A DNA stretch of 64,000 nt from positions 36,708,877 through 36,772,876 of the forward strand of contig CM034244.1 in NCBI GenBank assembly GCA_019916065.1, in the 5' to 3' direction. Position numbers and translations under genes: made by a program. This DNA comes from Vitellaria paradoxa (Eukaryota; Streptophyta; Magnoliopsida; Ericales; Sapotaceae). Every line of letters begins with the position of its first letter. Within the stretch, counting starts at the first letter, position 1. Under the pieces are notes generated by a model. The model worked only from the letters and a program-made list of their open reading frames with translations, ran no database searches and was not told where the DNA came from. Positions 12,401-24,942 of the stretch are shown one piece after another.

Positions 12401-13600
12401 ACTCAAGTTGTGCGTCATTTGTCGCACCAAGGTAGTTGCTCAAATGCTCAATAGGGAGGGAGAGGCTAGTGCAATTGAATAAAGAAATCATTCGGTAAAT
12501 AGCTGTTTAAACAACAAATTACATTTACGTACCATCAGTGTAGATATTGGTATGTTTGGGGCCAAGGAAGGGTTATAGTGTCTAAGTATTGAAAGGAAGA
12601 TTTGTGTACCTTAATGGAGAAATTGTTCCACGTAGCTAAGGAATAGCCCAAGTGCACTTAATGGTTTAAGATCGCATACTATAGTTCAAAGTCATGGTCA
12701 CCACAAGCATCTCAGTCATCTAATTTTTGATATGGTCATGGTGCTTCATCGTAGTATCGGGTTATATAATGATTAGCTAATTCAAGGATTTCAAACCTCA
12801 AATGACAAATTAAGCCAATATCTCGCTCGATATGGTAGAGAATTGTGTTGATATCTCATCGTCTCTCAATATTTCACCCCATATGGTATAATACATGGCC
12901 AAATTACTTAGGGTTGACGCACCGCGAGCCTCATCTAGTTCTCTCTTAAGGCCAAGACAAGATCTCAGCTAAGATGATATATTGCAACTTTGAACTATAA
13001 AGCATATTATGTTTATCAACCTTGGCCACATGATAATCTACAGTTGCTCTAGGTGTGACAAGGGCAGGTTGGCATATGACCATAAGCTGATGATGGAGTT
13101 GACATGACATTAAGCTATGTGATAATGTGGCCTGGTGTGTGGCTATGGACTTACATTTAACTATGCTAATGTGATGGATAGATAGTCATTGCATTTGTAA
13201 TTGATGTGGGAGTAAAGAAACAAGCCTTATGAGTGACCAAGCAGCGCAGGTTTCATTAGACTTATGTTTTATGTCGAGTGTGGATACGTGTTCAAGTGTT
13301 AGATTCATCAAGGATGTTGACATGGCTAGATTATTATGTTAGGTTCAAATGGAGTTTGCAATACAAAATTAAGTTTTTCCTGCATAACATAGAAGTTTTA
13401 CATCTAGTTATATGGTGAACTCGATTGTTTATACACAACTAGCTCACATCCAATTAGACATAACCAACTATATCCCATATTTGTATCCAAGTGTTGACTG
13501 TCTAGTTTCATAAGTTCAGTGGAGTCATGTAACATAGGATTGGACACAACAGCGCCGCACTGGATGCTGTCATTCCATTGGTCATATCCTATCTTTTATT
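9428..13600. other. Spacer A, proximal part
   Basis: AT-rich intergenic DNA with long A and T runs, repeated in unit B at about 32095-36290. No gene was recognised on either strand. It holds a possible tRNA-derived SINE near 9762-9816 and a TA microsatellite at about 12005-12028. Short open frames are low-complexity and not conserved between the two copies. Confidence 0.6.
9735..9925 (+). mobile_element. Possible tRNA-derived SINE, unit A
   Basis: Position 9762-9780 resembles a pol III A box (TAGCTGAACTAG) and 9806-9816 a B box (GTTTCGAGTCC, one mismatch to the consensus), spaced as in tRNA-derived SINEs, with a T run downstream. Unit B has the same sequence at about 32415-32600 with an A box closer to consensus. 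It does not fold as a complete tRNA and the ends are not defined. Confidence 0.4.
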
Positions 13601-13625
13601 TTTAATTTTAGGTTCAGAGCTGCAG

Positions 13626-14211
13626 GTGGTATTCAAAACTCGTATTTATCATTGCAATGTTGATTCTGCTGGCAATGTTAGTCTCGATATTCTGAAAGAT
13701 GGTTAGAGTCCTGTTCTAACAATCTCAAAGGTCTTCCTTGCACTCAAAGCTATTTTCACCAACCTCGATCACTGTTAAGTACTTCACTTCCTTCTCAACG
13801 TGGTTTTTTCTCTCTCCATCTCTCTCTCTTTCAGCTTTCAATTCGTTTCATTTTGTTTTTTTTGTTGTAAGCCTAGGCCTCTTTTTTTTTTGGGTTCTTT
13901 TTTATTTTAGTTTTTTTGGAGGGATGTTTGATGTTGTACTATTTGTTCATTACAAATAAGATATCTTTGTGTTTTGGAGGTAGGTTTGTTGGTGTTTTTT
14001 TTTGGGGGGGGGGGAGGAGAAGGGGGCTCATGTTTTTTTCCTTCCATTTTCCCTTCCCATTTTTCTTCAAACCAAACACATGCTAAATCTATTGATATGA
14101 TTTTTTTTTTCAAATAATCCTGTTGCTCCTGGCATAGCCCGCTTATACTTGACTGATAAGACCAAACATGATGAATTAGCAGTACAGTGGACACTTCGAT
14201 TTGTGAGATAA
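13626..14211 (+). pseudogene. Ubiquitin-conjugating enzyme (E2) fragment, unit A
   Basis: Two exon-like blocks of an E2. Block 1 (13626 to about 13770) reads VFKTRIYHCNVDSAGN, then SLDILKDG, a TAG at 13704-13706 where E2s have Trp, then SPVLTISKV. The catalytic Cys expected just before LDIL is Ser. Block 2 (14116-14211) reads NPVAPGIARLYLTDKTKHDE and ends TLRFVR-stop, the usual E2 C-terminus. The donor after block 1 is damaged (GTTAAG, where unit B has GTAAGT) and block 2 has no clear AG acceptor. The N-terminal half of the E2 fold was not found. Unit B carries the same stop, so inactivation predates the duplication. Confidence 0.75.
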
Positions 14212-15774
14212 ATTTGATGAATCCAAATGAAGGAAAAAAAAAAAAGAAAAAAAGAATATCTTTGAACAACAGCATTCATGTTTTGGATGACTCGAAACGA
14301 AGCTTATGTGACTATGTTTCTTGTATAATAAAAAGTCTTTATGATACAACTTTTACAGACTTTTCTTTTATTTCTCTAGAGGAGGAAGTTGACATCGATT
14401 TTAATATCAGTTTGGAAATTACGTATTTGTGTTAGTATTTTTGTTTAAATTGTAAACTTATATTTTGACTACTGAGAATAATAATTTGCGTGAATGCTGG
14501 TGTTAGTAAAGTTGAAATATTTGCTATGGGAAAAAATTGGTGGGAGGCACACAGTTTGATTCTAGCATGCTAATAAGATCCAATGGTGGTGTGACTGAAT
14601 TTTTTGAAGTCTACCTTTGTTTGGTAGAGAGTAACCAAATCTATCAATTCCCTTATATGTTTCATAAAAATTGAAGAGAAATTTTTTTGAAAAAGTGAAT
14701 TTACTTGCACCCAATTACACTTGGGGAAGATTTTTAAGTTTTTATTTTATTAGAATAGAATTTTGAATTCAACTTTTGTTTTTTTTTTTCAAATTTTAAT
14801 TTTTTTTAAATTGAATGGTCTAGCAAATATCTTGCAAAAATGAATCAAATTCGAAGTCAACTTTTTGATTTTATTTTTGAATAAAAAATCATTCAAAGCT
14901 ATGAAGGTGGGCTAAAGCGCTATTAGTGTTTATTTGTCTGTTTTTTCACACAAAGGCAAAATAAACCCTAAAGTGTCCAATTATAAAAAAAAAAAGTTTA
15001 TTTTTTCACACGAATGACAAAATAACCCTAAACTACCCAATTATATTAAAAAAGGGGGTGAAAATAAACTCGAAGAGATGATATTGAGAGTGATGTTATT
15101 CTCAAATATTCGTTGAATTTTAATTTAATAGTATATTTTTAATTTAAAAAATACTTGAATAAATTTAAACTGTTAAATTTTAATTTAACGATTCTCGAAT
15201 TTGATGTCACGAAATTAATATTACATAATAATGTCAGTTTCTTTTTTTAAAATTAATTAAAAAAAAAACTTAAATTTGGCTCAATAGATATTGGTTTACT
15301 TTTGATAGAGATTGGTGATTGGTTATACTTTTAAACAGATTGGTTGCATTTTTTATTTGATAGTGTTTCAGTAAAAAAAAAAAAAATAGTGTGTGAAATA
15401 GTAAAAGTTAAGTGACAAAAAATTTTAAAACATGATAAAAAGTATTATTATTTTTTTTTTCTCGTTGTATAAACTACAAATTCCCATTATTTCTTATTTT
15501 ATTTATTTTTTTCTGATCAAACGCACCCACAGCTTCGCGAGTAAAAGTTTTAAATTATACAGAAAATTGTTGGGTATTGCAGAGCTCAAAGCGCGGCTCT
15601 GTGACCATGTGCTTTTTGGTTTCCACTTCGGACGTCAATTCGTGAAAAATGAATTTGTAAATATTATCCATTATTATATAAATCGCAAGAAATTTGGGGG
15701 TCAGCATCAATCATCGTCTTTCCTTTTCTTCCTCAATGAATTGTTGCCTGTTGGCTGGCAGGCAGAGAGGACCA
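14212..15774. other. Spacer A, distal part, upstream of AAE-B
   Basis: AT-rich, no gene seen. A segment ending CTGATCAAACGCACCC (about 15515-15531) resembles the terminal sequence of the MITE-like family found elsewhere in the window. The block from about 15580 to 15830 is less AT-rich and conserved in unit C (about 39358-39610), as expected for the AAE promoter. Confidence 0.5.
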
Positions 15775-15775
15775 G

Positions 15776-15781
15776 CACGTG
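15776..15781 (+). promoter_or_regulatory. G-box in AAE-B promoter
   Basis: CACGTG, a perfect plant G-box (bZIP/bHLH site), 170 bases upstream of the AAE start codon. It is conserved in unit C (39563-39568) within an otherwise conserved promoter block. Function is inferred. Confidence 0.45.
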
Positions 15782-15837
15782 CCCAACCTTTCGTGACTCC
15801 TCCCACTTCTCTCTTCTCTTCCAACAACTCACCAATC

Positions 15838-15839
15838 CT

Positions 15840-15872
<33 letters not shown>
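15838..15872. repeat. CT/TA microsatellite in AAE-B leader region
   Basis: A (CT)n run passes directly into a (TA)n run, and a (GA)n run follows at about 15919-15950, immediately before the start codon. The compound repeat lies in the promoter or 5' UTR. In unit C (39627-39677) the CT and TA runs are longer and the GA run is shortened. Confidence 0.8.
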
Positions 15873-15873
<1 letters not shown>

Positions 15874-15920
15874 CACAGACATATATACACAGACATATGT
15901 TAATGCTTGTCCGGAGAGAG

Positions 15921-15959
<39 letters not shown>

Positions 15960-18037
15960 AGGAGGATAAGCGAAGTGGGAGTGGAAGACTTGGTGAGAGC
16001 TGGGTTAGGCGTGGAGGAGGCCAGAGAGGTTGAGAGAGGCCTCAAAGAGGCAATTGCTCGAACAGGCGCTGGGGATGGGCCCTCCGACCCCAGGGAACTC
16101 TGGCGAGAGATCACGGCTCGGCGCTTGCTGCGACCGTGGCATCCGCACACCGTTCACCAGCTCGTCTACTACGCAGTCTACGCCCACTACGATGCCTCCG
16201 CCAATGGCCCTCCTCTCTATTGGTTCCCTTCACTGTATCTCTCTTTCTGGAATTTTGCATTTTAATTGTTGGTTTGGAAAAAAAAGATAGTTTATTTTTT
16301 ACCTTATTTTGCATGAGTTTTTTTTTCATCAAATTTTAATTTTTTTAATTTTTAAATATGTTATTCATATTTTTAAAAGAACTTATAAAAAAACTATACG
16401 TACGTATGATTTTTTTAGATACGGACATAAAAATTTACAATTTTTTATTTATGCAAATAAAAATTCCTAAAAATTATTAAAAATAAAACAATTCAAGATA
16501 ATTAAAATTAGGTAAAAAAAACATATAAAACGAAAATAAGCTGTTGACTTTATGCCAACCCACATCAACTATCAAGTATCTACATATAAATCCAAGGCTA
16601 TCATCTCTTATTCTTCGTCCTGATGCATGTTGAGTTCTTTTTGAGCTACTAATTGCCCTTTTGACGCCTTCAAATTGAATCCCAAATCATATGAAGTAGT
16701 GACAGATATCAATTACCAGCAATGCAACTACTTTTCAAATCATTTTTAGATTCCTGTAATTATGGACAATGAAGTACGTTCTATTAAGATTCAACAGCTT
16801 TTTTTTTTTTTGGGTCCACATTCTTTGATTTTGTTCAATTTGATTTTCTTTTATCAAGTTCTGAGATTAAATGCTAGTGTGTATCTCTTCATCCAACTAG
16901 TCATACGTTCCTGATGTTTACTTGTTAGATACGAGTCCGGATACACAAACTTGGGCCGCCTCATGGAAACTCATGGTTCAAAGCTCTTAGGAGCATCATA
17001 CAAGGATCCCATAGCAAGTTTTAGTCTATTTCAGAAGTTTACCGTTCAGCATCCTGAGGTATGTCCAACGTTACATGTGTACAATAAGACCTCATTTTCA
17101 TCTAGAATAGAATGACGGTGCAAACAAATTTTCAGGTTTACTGGTCAATTGTACTAAAAGAGCTTTCAATTCAATTTCGTGAAGCCCCACAGAGCATGCT
17201 GGATACTTCTGACAAATCAAAACGTGGGGGAACATGGCTTGCGGGTTCAGTTTTGAATATTGCTGAGTGTTGTTTACTTTCGACAGATCATCCAAGAAAG
17301 CAGGATGATAATTTAGCCATTGTATGGTGAGATGAAGGTTGTGATACTTGCGTTAATCAAATGACATTAAAGGAGCTCCGGGAGCTAGTAATGTATGCTT
17401 TCATGATTCCATTTATCTAGGCCTTTATCCCCTAGATTGACCATTTATATTTTGTCTCTTGGAGTTGCAAAAAGAAAAAAAGAACTGTTATTGAATATAA
17501 TCACCAATTTTATTGCTTCATGACTTCCGTTTGCTATCAGACCAATTCTATGAGAAAGAAGAATGACATTTTAACCATTCTATGTAGTCATGAAGGTTGT
17601 GAAAAATGAAATTAAAAGAGCTCAAGAGAAAATATTGCACGCATAAATTTCTCTACCTCTACCTTCATAATGATGGTTCATATTAGGTTGCGGTGCATTG
17701 CATGTTTTTTGAGGTGTTAAGGTATGACTGTTTGAGGGACACGGTAATGCCTAGTGCATATTTCCACTCGAAATGCAAGTTGTTCTGCTATGTTTAACAA
17801 TGTTATTTTCCATTGCATTTTCATGGTAGACTTGGCATCCTAAAATGTATTTTAAGATAGCCGTAGAGATCTTAAAATTTGGTAGTATGGAGAAGTTTTT
17901 TTTTTGGTAAGTAGTGCGGAGAAGTTGAGAGGGGTAGAGACCTATCAGTTTGTCTCCACAACCACCCAAGGTGATTGTTAGCTGAAGATTAGGATTTTCC
18001 TTATTTTTATCGTATAACATACCTATGCTAATGAGAC

Positions 18038-18347
18038 CGTTAAGTTACCAATTGTTCCAAAAACTTAAACTGTTAGGAAATGAGCCTAACAATGTATATC
18101 AAATTATTTCAACACATTCCCTCACGTGCAACCCTAATTTAATGTGGAATAGAAGCAAGCAAACCAAATCAAATAAGGTGCACCAATACAAGCAAACAAA
18201 GTGCATAACCTTAAATGGGGAATAATAAGATTCGAACACAGAATTTCTTGAAATTAGAGTTTTTATACCATGTTAAGTCACCAATTTTTCCAAAAGTTTA
18301 AGCTGTTAAGAAATGGACCTAACAATGTATATTAAACTATTTCAACA
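18038..18347 (-). mobile_element. TRIM element in AAE-B intron 3
   Basis: Two 77-base direct repeats (18038-18114 and 18271-18347) flank about 156 bases and lie between perfect 5-bp target-site duplications GAGAC (18033-18037, 18348-18352). Directly left of the right repeat, TTTTTATACCA is the complement of a decayed tRNA-Met-type primer-binding site, so the orientation is minus. There is no coding capacity. Size and layout fit a terminal-repeat retrotransposon in miniature. Unit C has the same element at the same site (41911-42220). Confidence 0.85.
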
Positions 18348-19632
18348 GAGACAAATAGGAATTACATTTTAGGCTGATACGTCCCATGAGAACAATTTCT
18401 TTCTTTCAACTTCAAATGCCTTGTCACTTACATTATACTTTTCGGTATACATTTTCCTGGTCTCCCTCTTCTCCATTCTTTGAATTCCGAACAGGTTGGT
18501 TGCAAATGCACTCGATGCAATATTCTTGAAGGGAGACGCAATTGCAATTGATATGCCCATGACAGTCACTGCAGTCATTATATACTTGGCAATTGTACTT
18601 TCTGGATTTGTCGTTGTATCAATAGCTGACAGTTTTGCTGCAAAAGAAATTGCTGCCCGTTTACGTGTGTCTAAAGCAAAGGCAATCTTCACTCAGGTGA
18701 TTTACTTGTGTAAACCCTTACATGAAAAGCATTGGATTGAAAAAGTTAGTGATTTTATTCCATGTCAACAGCTAAGGTTTTACCTTTTTCTGTTCCATAT
18801 ATTATCAACTACGTCAGCAGGCATCTTTATTTTTTTGTTTTAGACCAATAACAACTTGAAATGCTCAGAAATGGAAACTTTTCCAAAAGAAAAATAAAAA
18901 AAGAAAGCTTAGAAATGGGAATAAAATACCTATATAAAACCTACATGTCAACAAACTCATCTCATGGAATTCAAACAGTTAAAATTCCTTTTCTGCAGCA
19001 ATTTATGCCTGAAATTTTTGGGAAAGCTCTCTAATTATCTTAATGGTCTCACATATGTTGTGTATATGTATACATTGTAATATGTGGCTCTCTGGTAAGA
19101 GATATCTAGAATTGTTCATCATGACATACAACTATTTTTTCTCAAATAGAACTGTTTGAATTGTCGCTATGGAGTTTGTTTTATGATTATAAGGGTTAAT
19201 TTCACTTTTCCCTCATGAGCTTTATCCAAAATTTCACTTCCAAGACTTTGAACATTATTTTCGTAACAATCAAAGGCCTGAGCTTTTAATTAGTTTCAAA
19301 TTTTCCTCTCATTGACAACTATTCCCCTGCACTCCCTAAGTCAATTATCCAACTTTTGTGGGCAAAATGGTCACTTAGAGGTAATGTCACAACTAATTAA
19401 AAATTTAGTCCCTTAATTGTTACAAACAAAAAACTCATGTCTTAAAGTGGGATTTCTGCTAAAATTAGGAGGGCAAAGTGAAAATTTTCCTGATTATAAC
19501 AAATAAAATTTCGTTAACTAGTTTAATAAATTTTACTTTTGCATATATTTTGCTTATTTTGGAATTGATTCTTGTTTAATCGTGAATGCAGGATTTTATA
19601 GTACGAGGGGGGCGGAGAGTTCCTTTATACAG

Positions 19633-21009
19633 GTCAGGGTTTCATTTAATCTGATTATTTGAGTCAATACTATAAGCACAAATTTATTATTTTATTCATG
19701 TCCATATCCATGTTCATGGATTTTCCTATTACATGTGCCATAGGACTCGTGCTCACAGGTCAATTATTCTCTATGTGCAGAAGGGAGAACTACGATTAAT
19801 GTCAACTACTTTGGAAGCTATTAGGATAGTCAGTCATGACACAATGTCATTCTGTTATCAACACTTTCTTGTGGCTCAACGGATGAGTCATGGGTAGAAA
19901 CAGTTGCGAATCACCAGGCGTTAACTTGAGCAATAACATCTACCCCCCCCCCCCCCCCCCAAAAAGGAAGGTGTGGGGCACAACTCCTTGATTGATATTA
20001 GCATGTGTCCCTCCCTTACATATTGAAGAAAGAAAATTGAGCCAAAGGGTATGCTTAGGAAGCTTCATAAACCTATCCAAAGGCCTTTTAAGGCCTGAAA
20101 CTCGCTCTGAAACAGGATGGATATTTGGAAACTAAAGTTAAACAACTTAAGCACTTGAAGTCTTACGAAACGGAGGTGCAGGAGGAGTTCTTGAATCATT
20201 TTGGTTCGAAGCTCCAAACTGCATCATTCACTGAATATAGCTCCATTCACAGTTCCTGTGCTCAGAACTACCTAATAATCAGTTTCTATTTTTCTATTAT
20301 CAAGTGCCAGTTAAAGTTTCACTTGTGTAGAATTGTCTACTTTTCCCTTAAATCCTCCCAACGAACTATCTCATTGCTGAGATATTTTCTGTTAAGCATT
20401 CAGCATAGATGCTTTGACTAATGGAGAGTTGAGGCCACATATTTTGCTTCATTGTGCTTTCTTTTTTGGAGAATTTGGACCTAGATTCTTTCGCTCTTTG
20501 AGATGTCTTGGGTGTTTTCTACTGGGGTGATGGATGCTGTTCATAGTTGGTGGGAGAAGGGAGCAGGGGTAAACAAGAGAGAAAGGAAAGGTTGCAAATT
20601 TGGTATCTTTATGTTTGGGATGGTTTACTTTGGGTGAAAGAAAGAGGGGAGATTTTCAGAGAATTGTGAGCTTGATGTATGAACTAAGACGTAATTTTTT
20701 GACCATTTTGTGTAGCTGGTTTAGGGGTAATGTTGATCCTGACAGAAGCCAGTTTTTAGATTTTGTTGGTGATATGGGGGACTAGTTTTGTATATTCCTC
20801 TTTATTGGCCTTTTTGTTTTTGTTTTGTTTTGTGTTTTTTTTTTTTTTGGGACTCTCTTTTTAATAGGTTAGCATTCCCTTGATGCTTGTTATATAATTG
20901 ACTTATCAGATAGAAAGAACTTTCCAAAAAATATGTAATTAAATTTCAGAAAACATGCTTCTAATTACACTTCAAGCATTATCACCGCTGTCTTTCTTTC
21001 TCGTTGCAG
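19633..21009. other. AAE-B intron 5
   Basis: Non-coding intron with a run of about 18 C residues at 19944-19961 that is short in unit C (ACCCC), so its length may be unreliable. The part around 20430-20790 has scattered open frames with a hint of a LINE-like 3' end, too weak to call. In unit C the same intron received a 3.9 kb LTR element. Confidence 0.5.
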
Positions 21010-21820
21010 TCGAGTAGTAGAAGCCGTTGCACCAAAAGCTATTGTTGTGCCTGCATCTGGAAAGGGTGTGGATGTTCAGTTGAGGACACACGACTTATCA
21101 TGGAATGATTTTCTTTCCGGTGCTTATCAACTTCCTAGGTAATGTAAGCACCATTACTTTCAGTTTTTTTATTTTTCGTCCCTCGTTTTTCTTTTGTTAT
21201 TTTTCGCTATTAAAGGTTACATAAAGCCACTCTCAATGGGTATCTGATTTTCTCACAGTTTCTGTTTGTTTTGCAACTTACTAAATTGGTGTACAATATT
21301 TTCCTTTTCTGGCAGACCAAATTACTATTCTGCTGTCTACCTACCAATAGACTCTATGACTAATATACTCTTCTCATCTGGAACCACAGGTAAATTTCTA
21401 CGGTTTGACCACTTATTTTTTGACAGTTTAATTGTGGTTTTTTTTTTTTAATCTTTAAATTATTTTTCCTTCATTAGGGGATCCAAAAGCTATACCATGG
21501 ACCCATCTTTCTCCCATTCGAAGTGTTGCCGATTGCTGGGCAAGTAGTGATGTTAAACCTGGGGATGTCTTTTGCTGGCCAACAAATTTAGGATGGGTGA
21601 TGGGGCCAACCTTAATCTATGTGTGTTTTTTAAGTGGTGCAACTCTTGCCCTCTATCATGGATCTCCTCTCGGCCGTGGTTTTGGAAAATTTGTTCAGGT
21701 GATTGCCAAATACCCTTTTCCCTCTATCTTTATCCAGAATGGAATAGTCTTTTTGCTGTTTTTTAGGCATCTTCTCAATTTATGCAATGAATTATTTGTC
21801 CTATTTTTTGTTCCATGGAA

Positions 21821-22240
21821 TTTGTATTTGACATGGTAATGGATAGTTGTGCTATATCGTTCTTGAGAAGGTGAATAGATATCATTCTAGTAGACGTGTA
21901 TGATTCTTGATCACTCAAGATAGATAAACCAAGAAGGCTTAAAATTTTTAGTCCTTTTTAGGCGTGAAATTTATATTTGATGCAATGATGGCCATTTTGC
22001 AAGATATCATTCTCGAGAAGGTGACTAAATATCGTTCTAGTAGATGAGAATGATTCTTGGTCACACAAGAAAGATAAACCAACAAGGCATAAATTTTTTA
22101 GGAGTTTTTAGGCGTGGAATTTGTATTTGACGCAATGACAAACAATTGCGAGATATCATTCTCGAGAAGGTGACAGATATCATTCTAGCAAAAAAGAATG
22201 ATCTTGTTCTCACAAGAAAGATAAGCTAACAATGCTCAAA
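21821..22240. repeat. ~150-bp tandem repeat in AAE-B intron 8
   Basis: Nearly three head-to-tail copies of a 149-150-base sequence, recognisable by TCT(C/T)GAGAAG at 21861, 22011 and 22160, each followed by ATATC-n-TTCTAG. Unit C has the same array at about 52745-53155 with spacings of 146 and 149. The repeat begins just downstream of exon 8. Confidence 0.8.
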
Positions 22241-23018
22241 ATTTTATTCAACTCAACTCTTCTTAGCCTTTTCTTAACTAAATGGGATTGGCTATATGGA
22301 TTTTTTTTTTCTTTGTTTGCCATTTTGCTTGGTTAAGGGCAATTTCCTCTTTTAAACTACCATGCATTTTTTATTATTATTTCTACTCATTAGTTTTGGT
22401 CTACTATGTGTCTTCATACTACTCTCCATCCTCTGTGGCTAAACTACTTTAAGAATTGAATTCTATTAGTCCTTGTAGGTTAATTTAAGACAAAATAAAT
22501 CCTAACTAAAATAAAACTTCTAATTAAAACAAAACTTTTAATTAAGGCAAGACTTCCCAATTAAAATAGGAAAACTAAAATAAAAATGGAATCCTGAGTA
22601 AATAGGAAAATTGCCAAATACAGGTTAAGCTCAAATTGGGATAAAAGAATTCATACAAAACACAAATTTCCTAAATTATTTTAATATTAATTACTTTTGT
22701 GGCACTTCTTTCATTACAAGGATCCTAGTACTCATCAGATGCTACCATTGTGTGTCCTACATCAGTATCGCTTTTGATTGGTGTTTAGATAATGGTTATG
22801 AACATAAAATATACCTTTAAGGATTATACTCATCCCTACAAATCTAATAGGTAAAATAGATAAAGATAAAAAAACTAGGAATAAATGTTATTTATTATTA
22901 TTATTTTTAGGTATTTTCTCCCTTTTGTTGAAATGGTTTTATGCAAGATTTATTTCCCCTTCTGTAATGCAAAATATCATAATTCAACTCTATTTTTGTT
23001 CAAGTAATTTATGCTTTT

Positions 23019-24942
23019 TGATGTAGGATGATAGAGAATAAAGCAAAGAGAGAAAAAATAGAGAAAGAAGAAGTTTAGGAGAGAGGAAAGAAAGAAGAAG
23101 AGGGGGAGAGAGAACAAGTCATAGAGGCTTTAATAACTCAAATTTTCATATTAATCAACATGTCTAATCTGAATCATTTTTAGCCTTTAAATAGGCTAAT
23201 ACATTCTTAGGATTACTAAAAATAAAGCAAAATCAAATATTCTAACAAGTCATTCTTAAAATAAATCTAAATAAAATCTTGTCTAAAATAAAATAAATTT
23301 TTAATAAAATAAACTAAAATCCTAGTATAAAATCTAATCTTAATAAAATAAAATCCTAGTAATAATTATTTCATATTTTTTGGCTTCTGCATCATTCTCC
23401 CCTCCTTAGAAAAACTTAACTCCATTGAATTTAAATTTTGCGTACTCCTTCAATCACTAGACTATGAACAAAGCAGATGTTCAAGCCATTCTCAACGTTA
23501 ATGAACACGCATCAAGAGTGGTAAAAATCTAGTGTGTCTTCATCAAGTCTCCCGAGATAGAAATACTGCAATTCAAAAAACAGAACTTGTAGGTGTTGGG
23601 AGAAGACAAAAAATGGACCAACTTGTGGGAGAGGTTTTGGTGTAGGAAAGACAAAATCTACATCAGCACTATAGGTTTGGCATACTTTTTAACTCGATAA
23701 TACCAACAGGGATCTCAGTGATATTACTGAAAATCTGTGCCTCATTAAGAGAAACGATTTCAATAGTAGTAACAGTTTCGGTAGTTGCAACAATTTCATC
23801 AAGTAGCTTGTTCACGATTTGGTTATCATCCTCATCATCTGAAAAATAAAAGTTGTCAGGATTAAGCTCGTAAATTAACTTTTCAATTTGATTATCATTA
23901 GGCTCTTTTTTCATTTCAAGGTAGTCGTCATTAAATTCTCTGTTTGGTTCATCAATGACTTTTAGAATATCGGTAAAGACACCAAATAGAGGAGTTGAAG
24001 TTGTATTCAGTTTTGAATTCTATATTTCATTAGAATAGAAGTGAATAGGTTTGCTCGGTTAATAGCGTTCCTCAAACCTCGCGTCCAGTCCTTGAATGGG
24101 TTCAGTGAGGGCTGTTATTTGGGTTTGCATTTGGTTATCATTCGAATGAGTAGTCGGCAGTGTATTAATAATTTGGTATCTACAAAAATGGGCTAAACGG
24201 GGCTCAGAACAATATTCTGGAGTGTCTTGGAGTGTTTTGGACCTTCGTCAGAGGGAGGGAATGATGGTGGTGGTGTTTACTAGAGTTGGGTGTCACCGGA
24301 GATTCACGAAAATGGATTTGCTAAGTTGTTGCTGCTGTTACGCTAATGGATGTTTTTTTTTTTCTTTGGACTACAATGGCGGCTAGGGTTTTGGACTATG
24401 ATGGTGGCTAGGGTTTGGGGCTCTTGAAAAGGAATAAAATTCTGATTTGAGGAAGGTTTAGTGATTGAAATTTTGTTTTGATACTAAAGTTGATGTAGGA
24501 CGACAGAGAATAAAGCAAAAAGAGAAAAATAGAGAGAGAAGAAGAAGTTTAGGAGAGAGGAAAGAAAGAAGAAGAGGGGGAGGGAGAAAAAATCACGGAG
24601 GCTTCAATAACTCAAATTTTCATATTTATCAATGTGTCTGACCTTAATCATCTTAAACTTTTAAATTGGCTAATACATCCTCAATGTTACTAAAAATAAA
24701 GTAAAATCAAATATTCTAACAAATCCTTCTTAAAGGGTGCGTTTGGAGTGAAAAAAAAGTAAGATAAAAATGAGATAAAATGAGATAAGTTGGCACTCCA
24801 AACGGAGCCAAAATAAATCTAAATAAACTCTTGCCTAAAATAAAATAAATCTTTAATAAAATAAAGTAAAATCTTAATATAAAATTTAATCTTAATAAAA
24901 TAAGATCCTAATAATAATTATTTTTTTTTGGCTTCCGCATCA
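23019..24942 (-). mobile_element. Short LTR retrotransposon in AAE-B intron 8
   Basis: Same insertion as 589-2468 in unit A. Left LTR 23019-23394; right LTR 24491-24942, lengthened by a nested MITE-like insert. Target-site duplication CTTTT (mutated, 23014-23018) and CTTTC (24943-24947). The acidic minus-strand frame at 23669-23914 matches the one in unit A but has diverged at its 5' end. No pol domains. Confidence 0.85.
24735..24809. mobile_element. MITE-like insert inside LTR, unit B
   Basis: Counterpart of 2251-2324: left end GGGTGCGTTTGGAGTG, right end ACTCCAAACGGAGCC. In this copy the surrounding LTR sequence is retained on both sides, so the insertion limits are clearer than in unit A, where adjacent LTR sequence has been lost. 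Confidence 0.6.

Larger units (their letters stand above)
1..15950 (+). repeat. Segmental duplication unit A (partial)
   Basis: First visible copy of the AAE-F6'H-spacer unit. Base 1 falls inside AAE intron 8 and matches the sequence near 22416 in unit B. The match to unit B runs through exons, introns and intergenic DNA, including a shared LTR element and a shared E2 pseudogene, so this is a block duplication and not a gene-level retrocopy. The unit boundary placed at the next AAE start codon is a convention; the true breakpoints are not evident. Confidence 0.9.

Noticed and set aside
15432..16265. Long open frame of 277 codons continuing upstream of AAE-B exon 1
   Set aside because: The upstream part runs through AT-rich promoter DNA and CT/TA/GA microsatellites and is not kept in unit C, where a TAG lies just before the start codon. 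Only the part from 15951 is coding.
19944..19961. Run of about 18 C residues
   Set aside because: A simple homopolymer that is short in unit C; it may be assembly noise and has no evident role.
20430..20790. Possible LINE 3'-end remnant in AAE intron 5
   Set aside because: Some phrases look LINE-like, but frames are short and shifting and no motif is secure; not enough to call.
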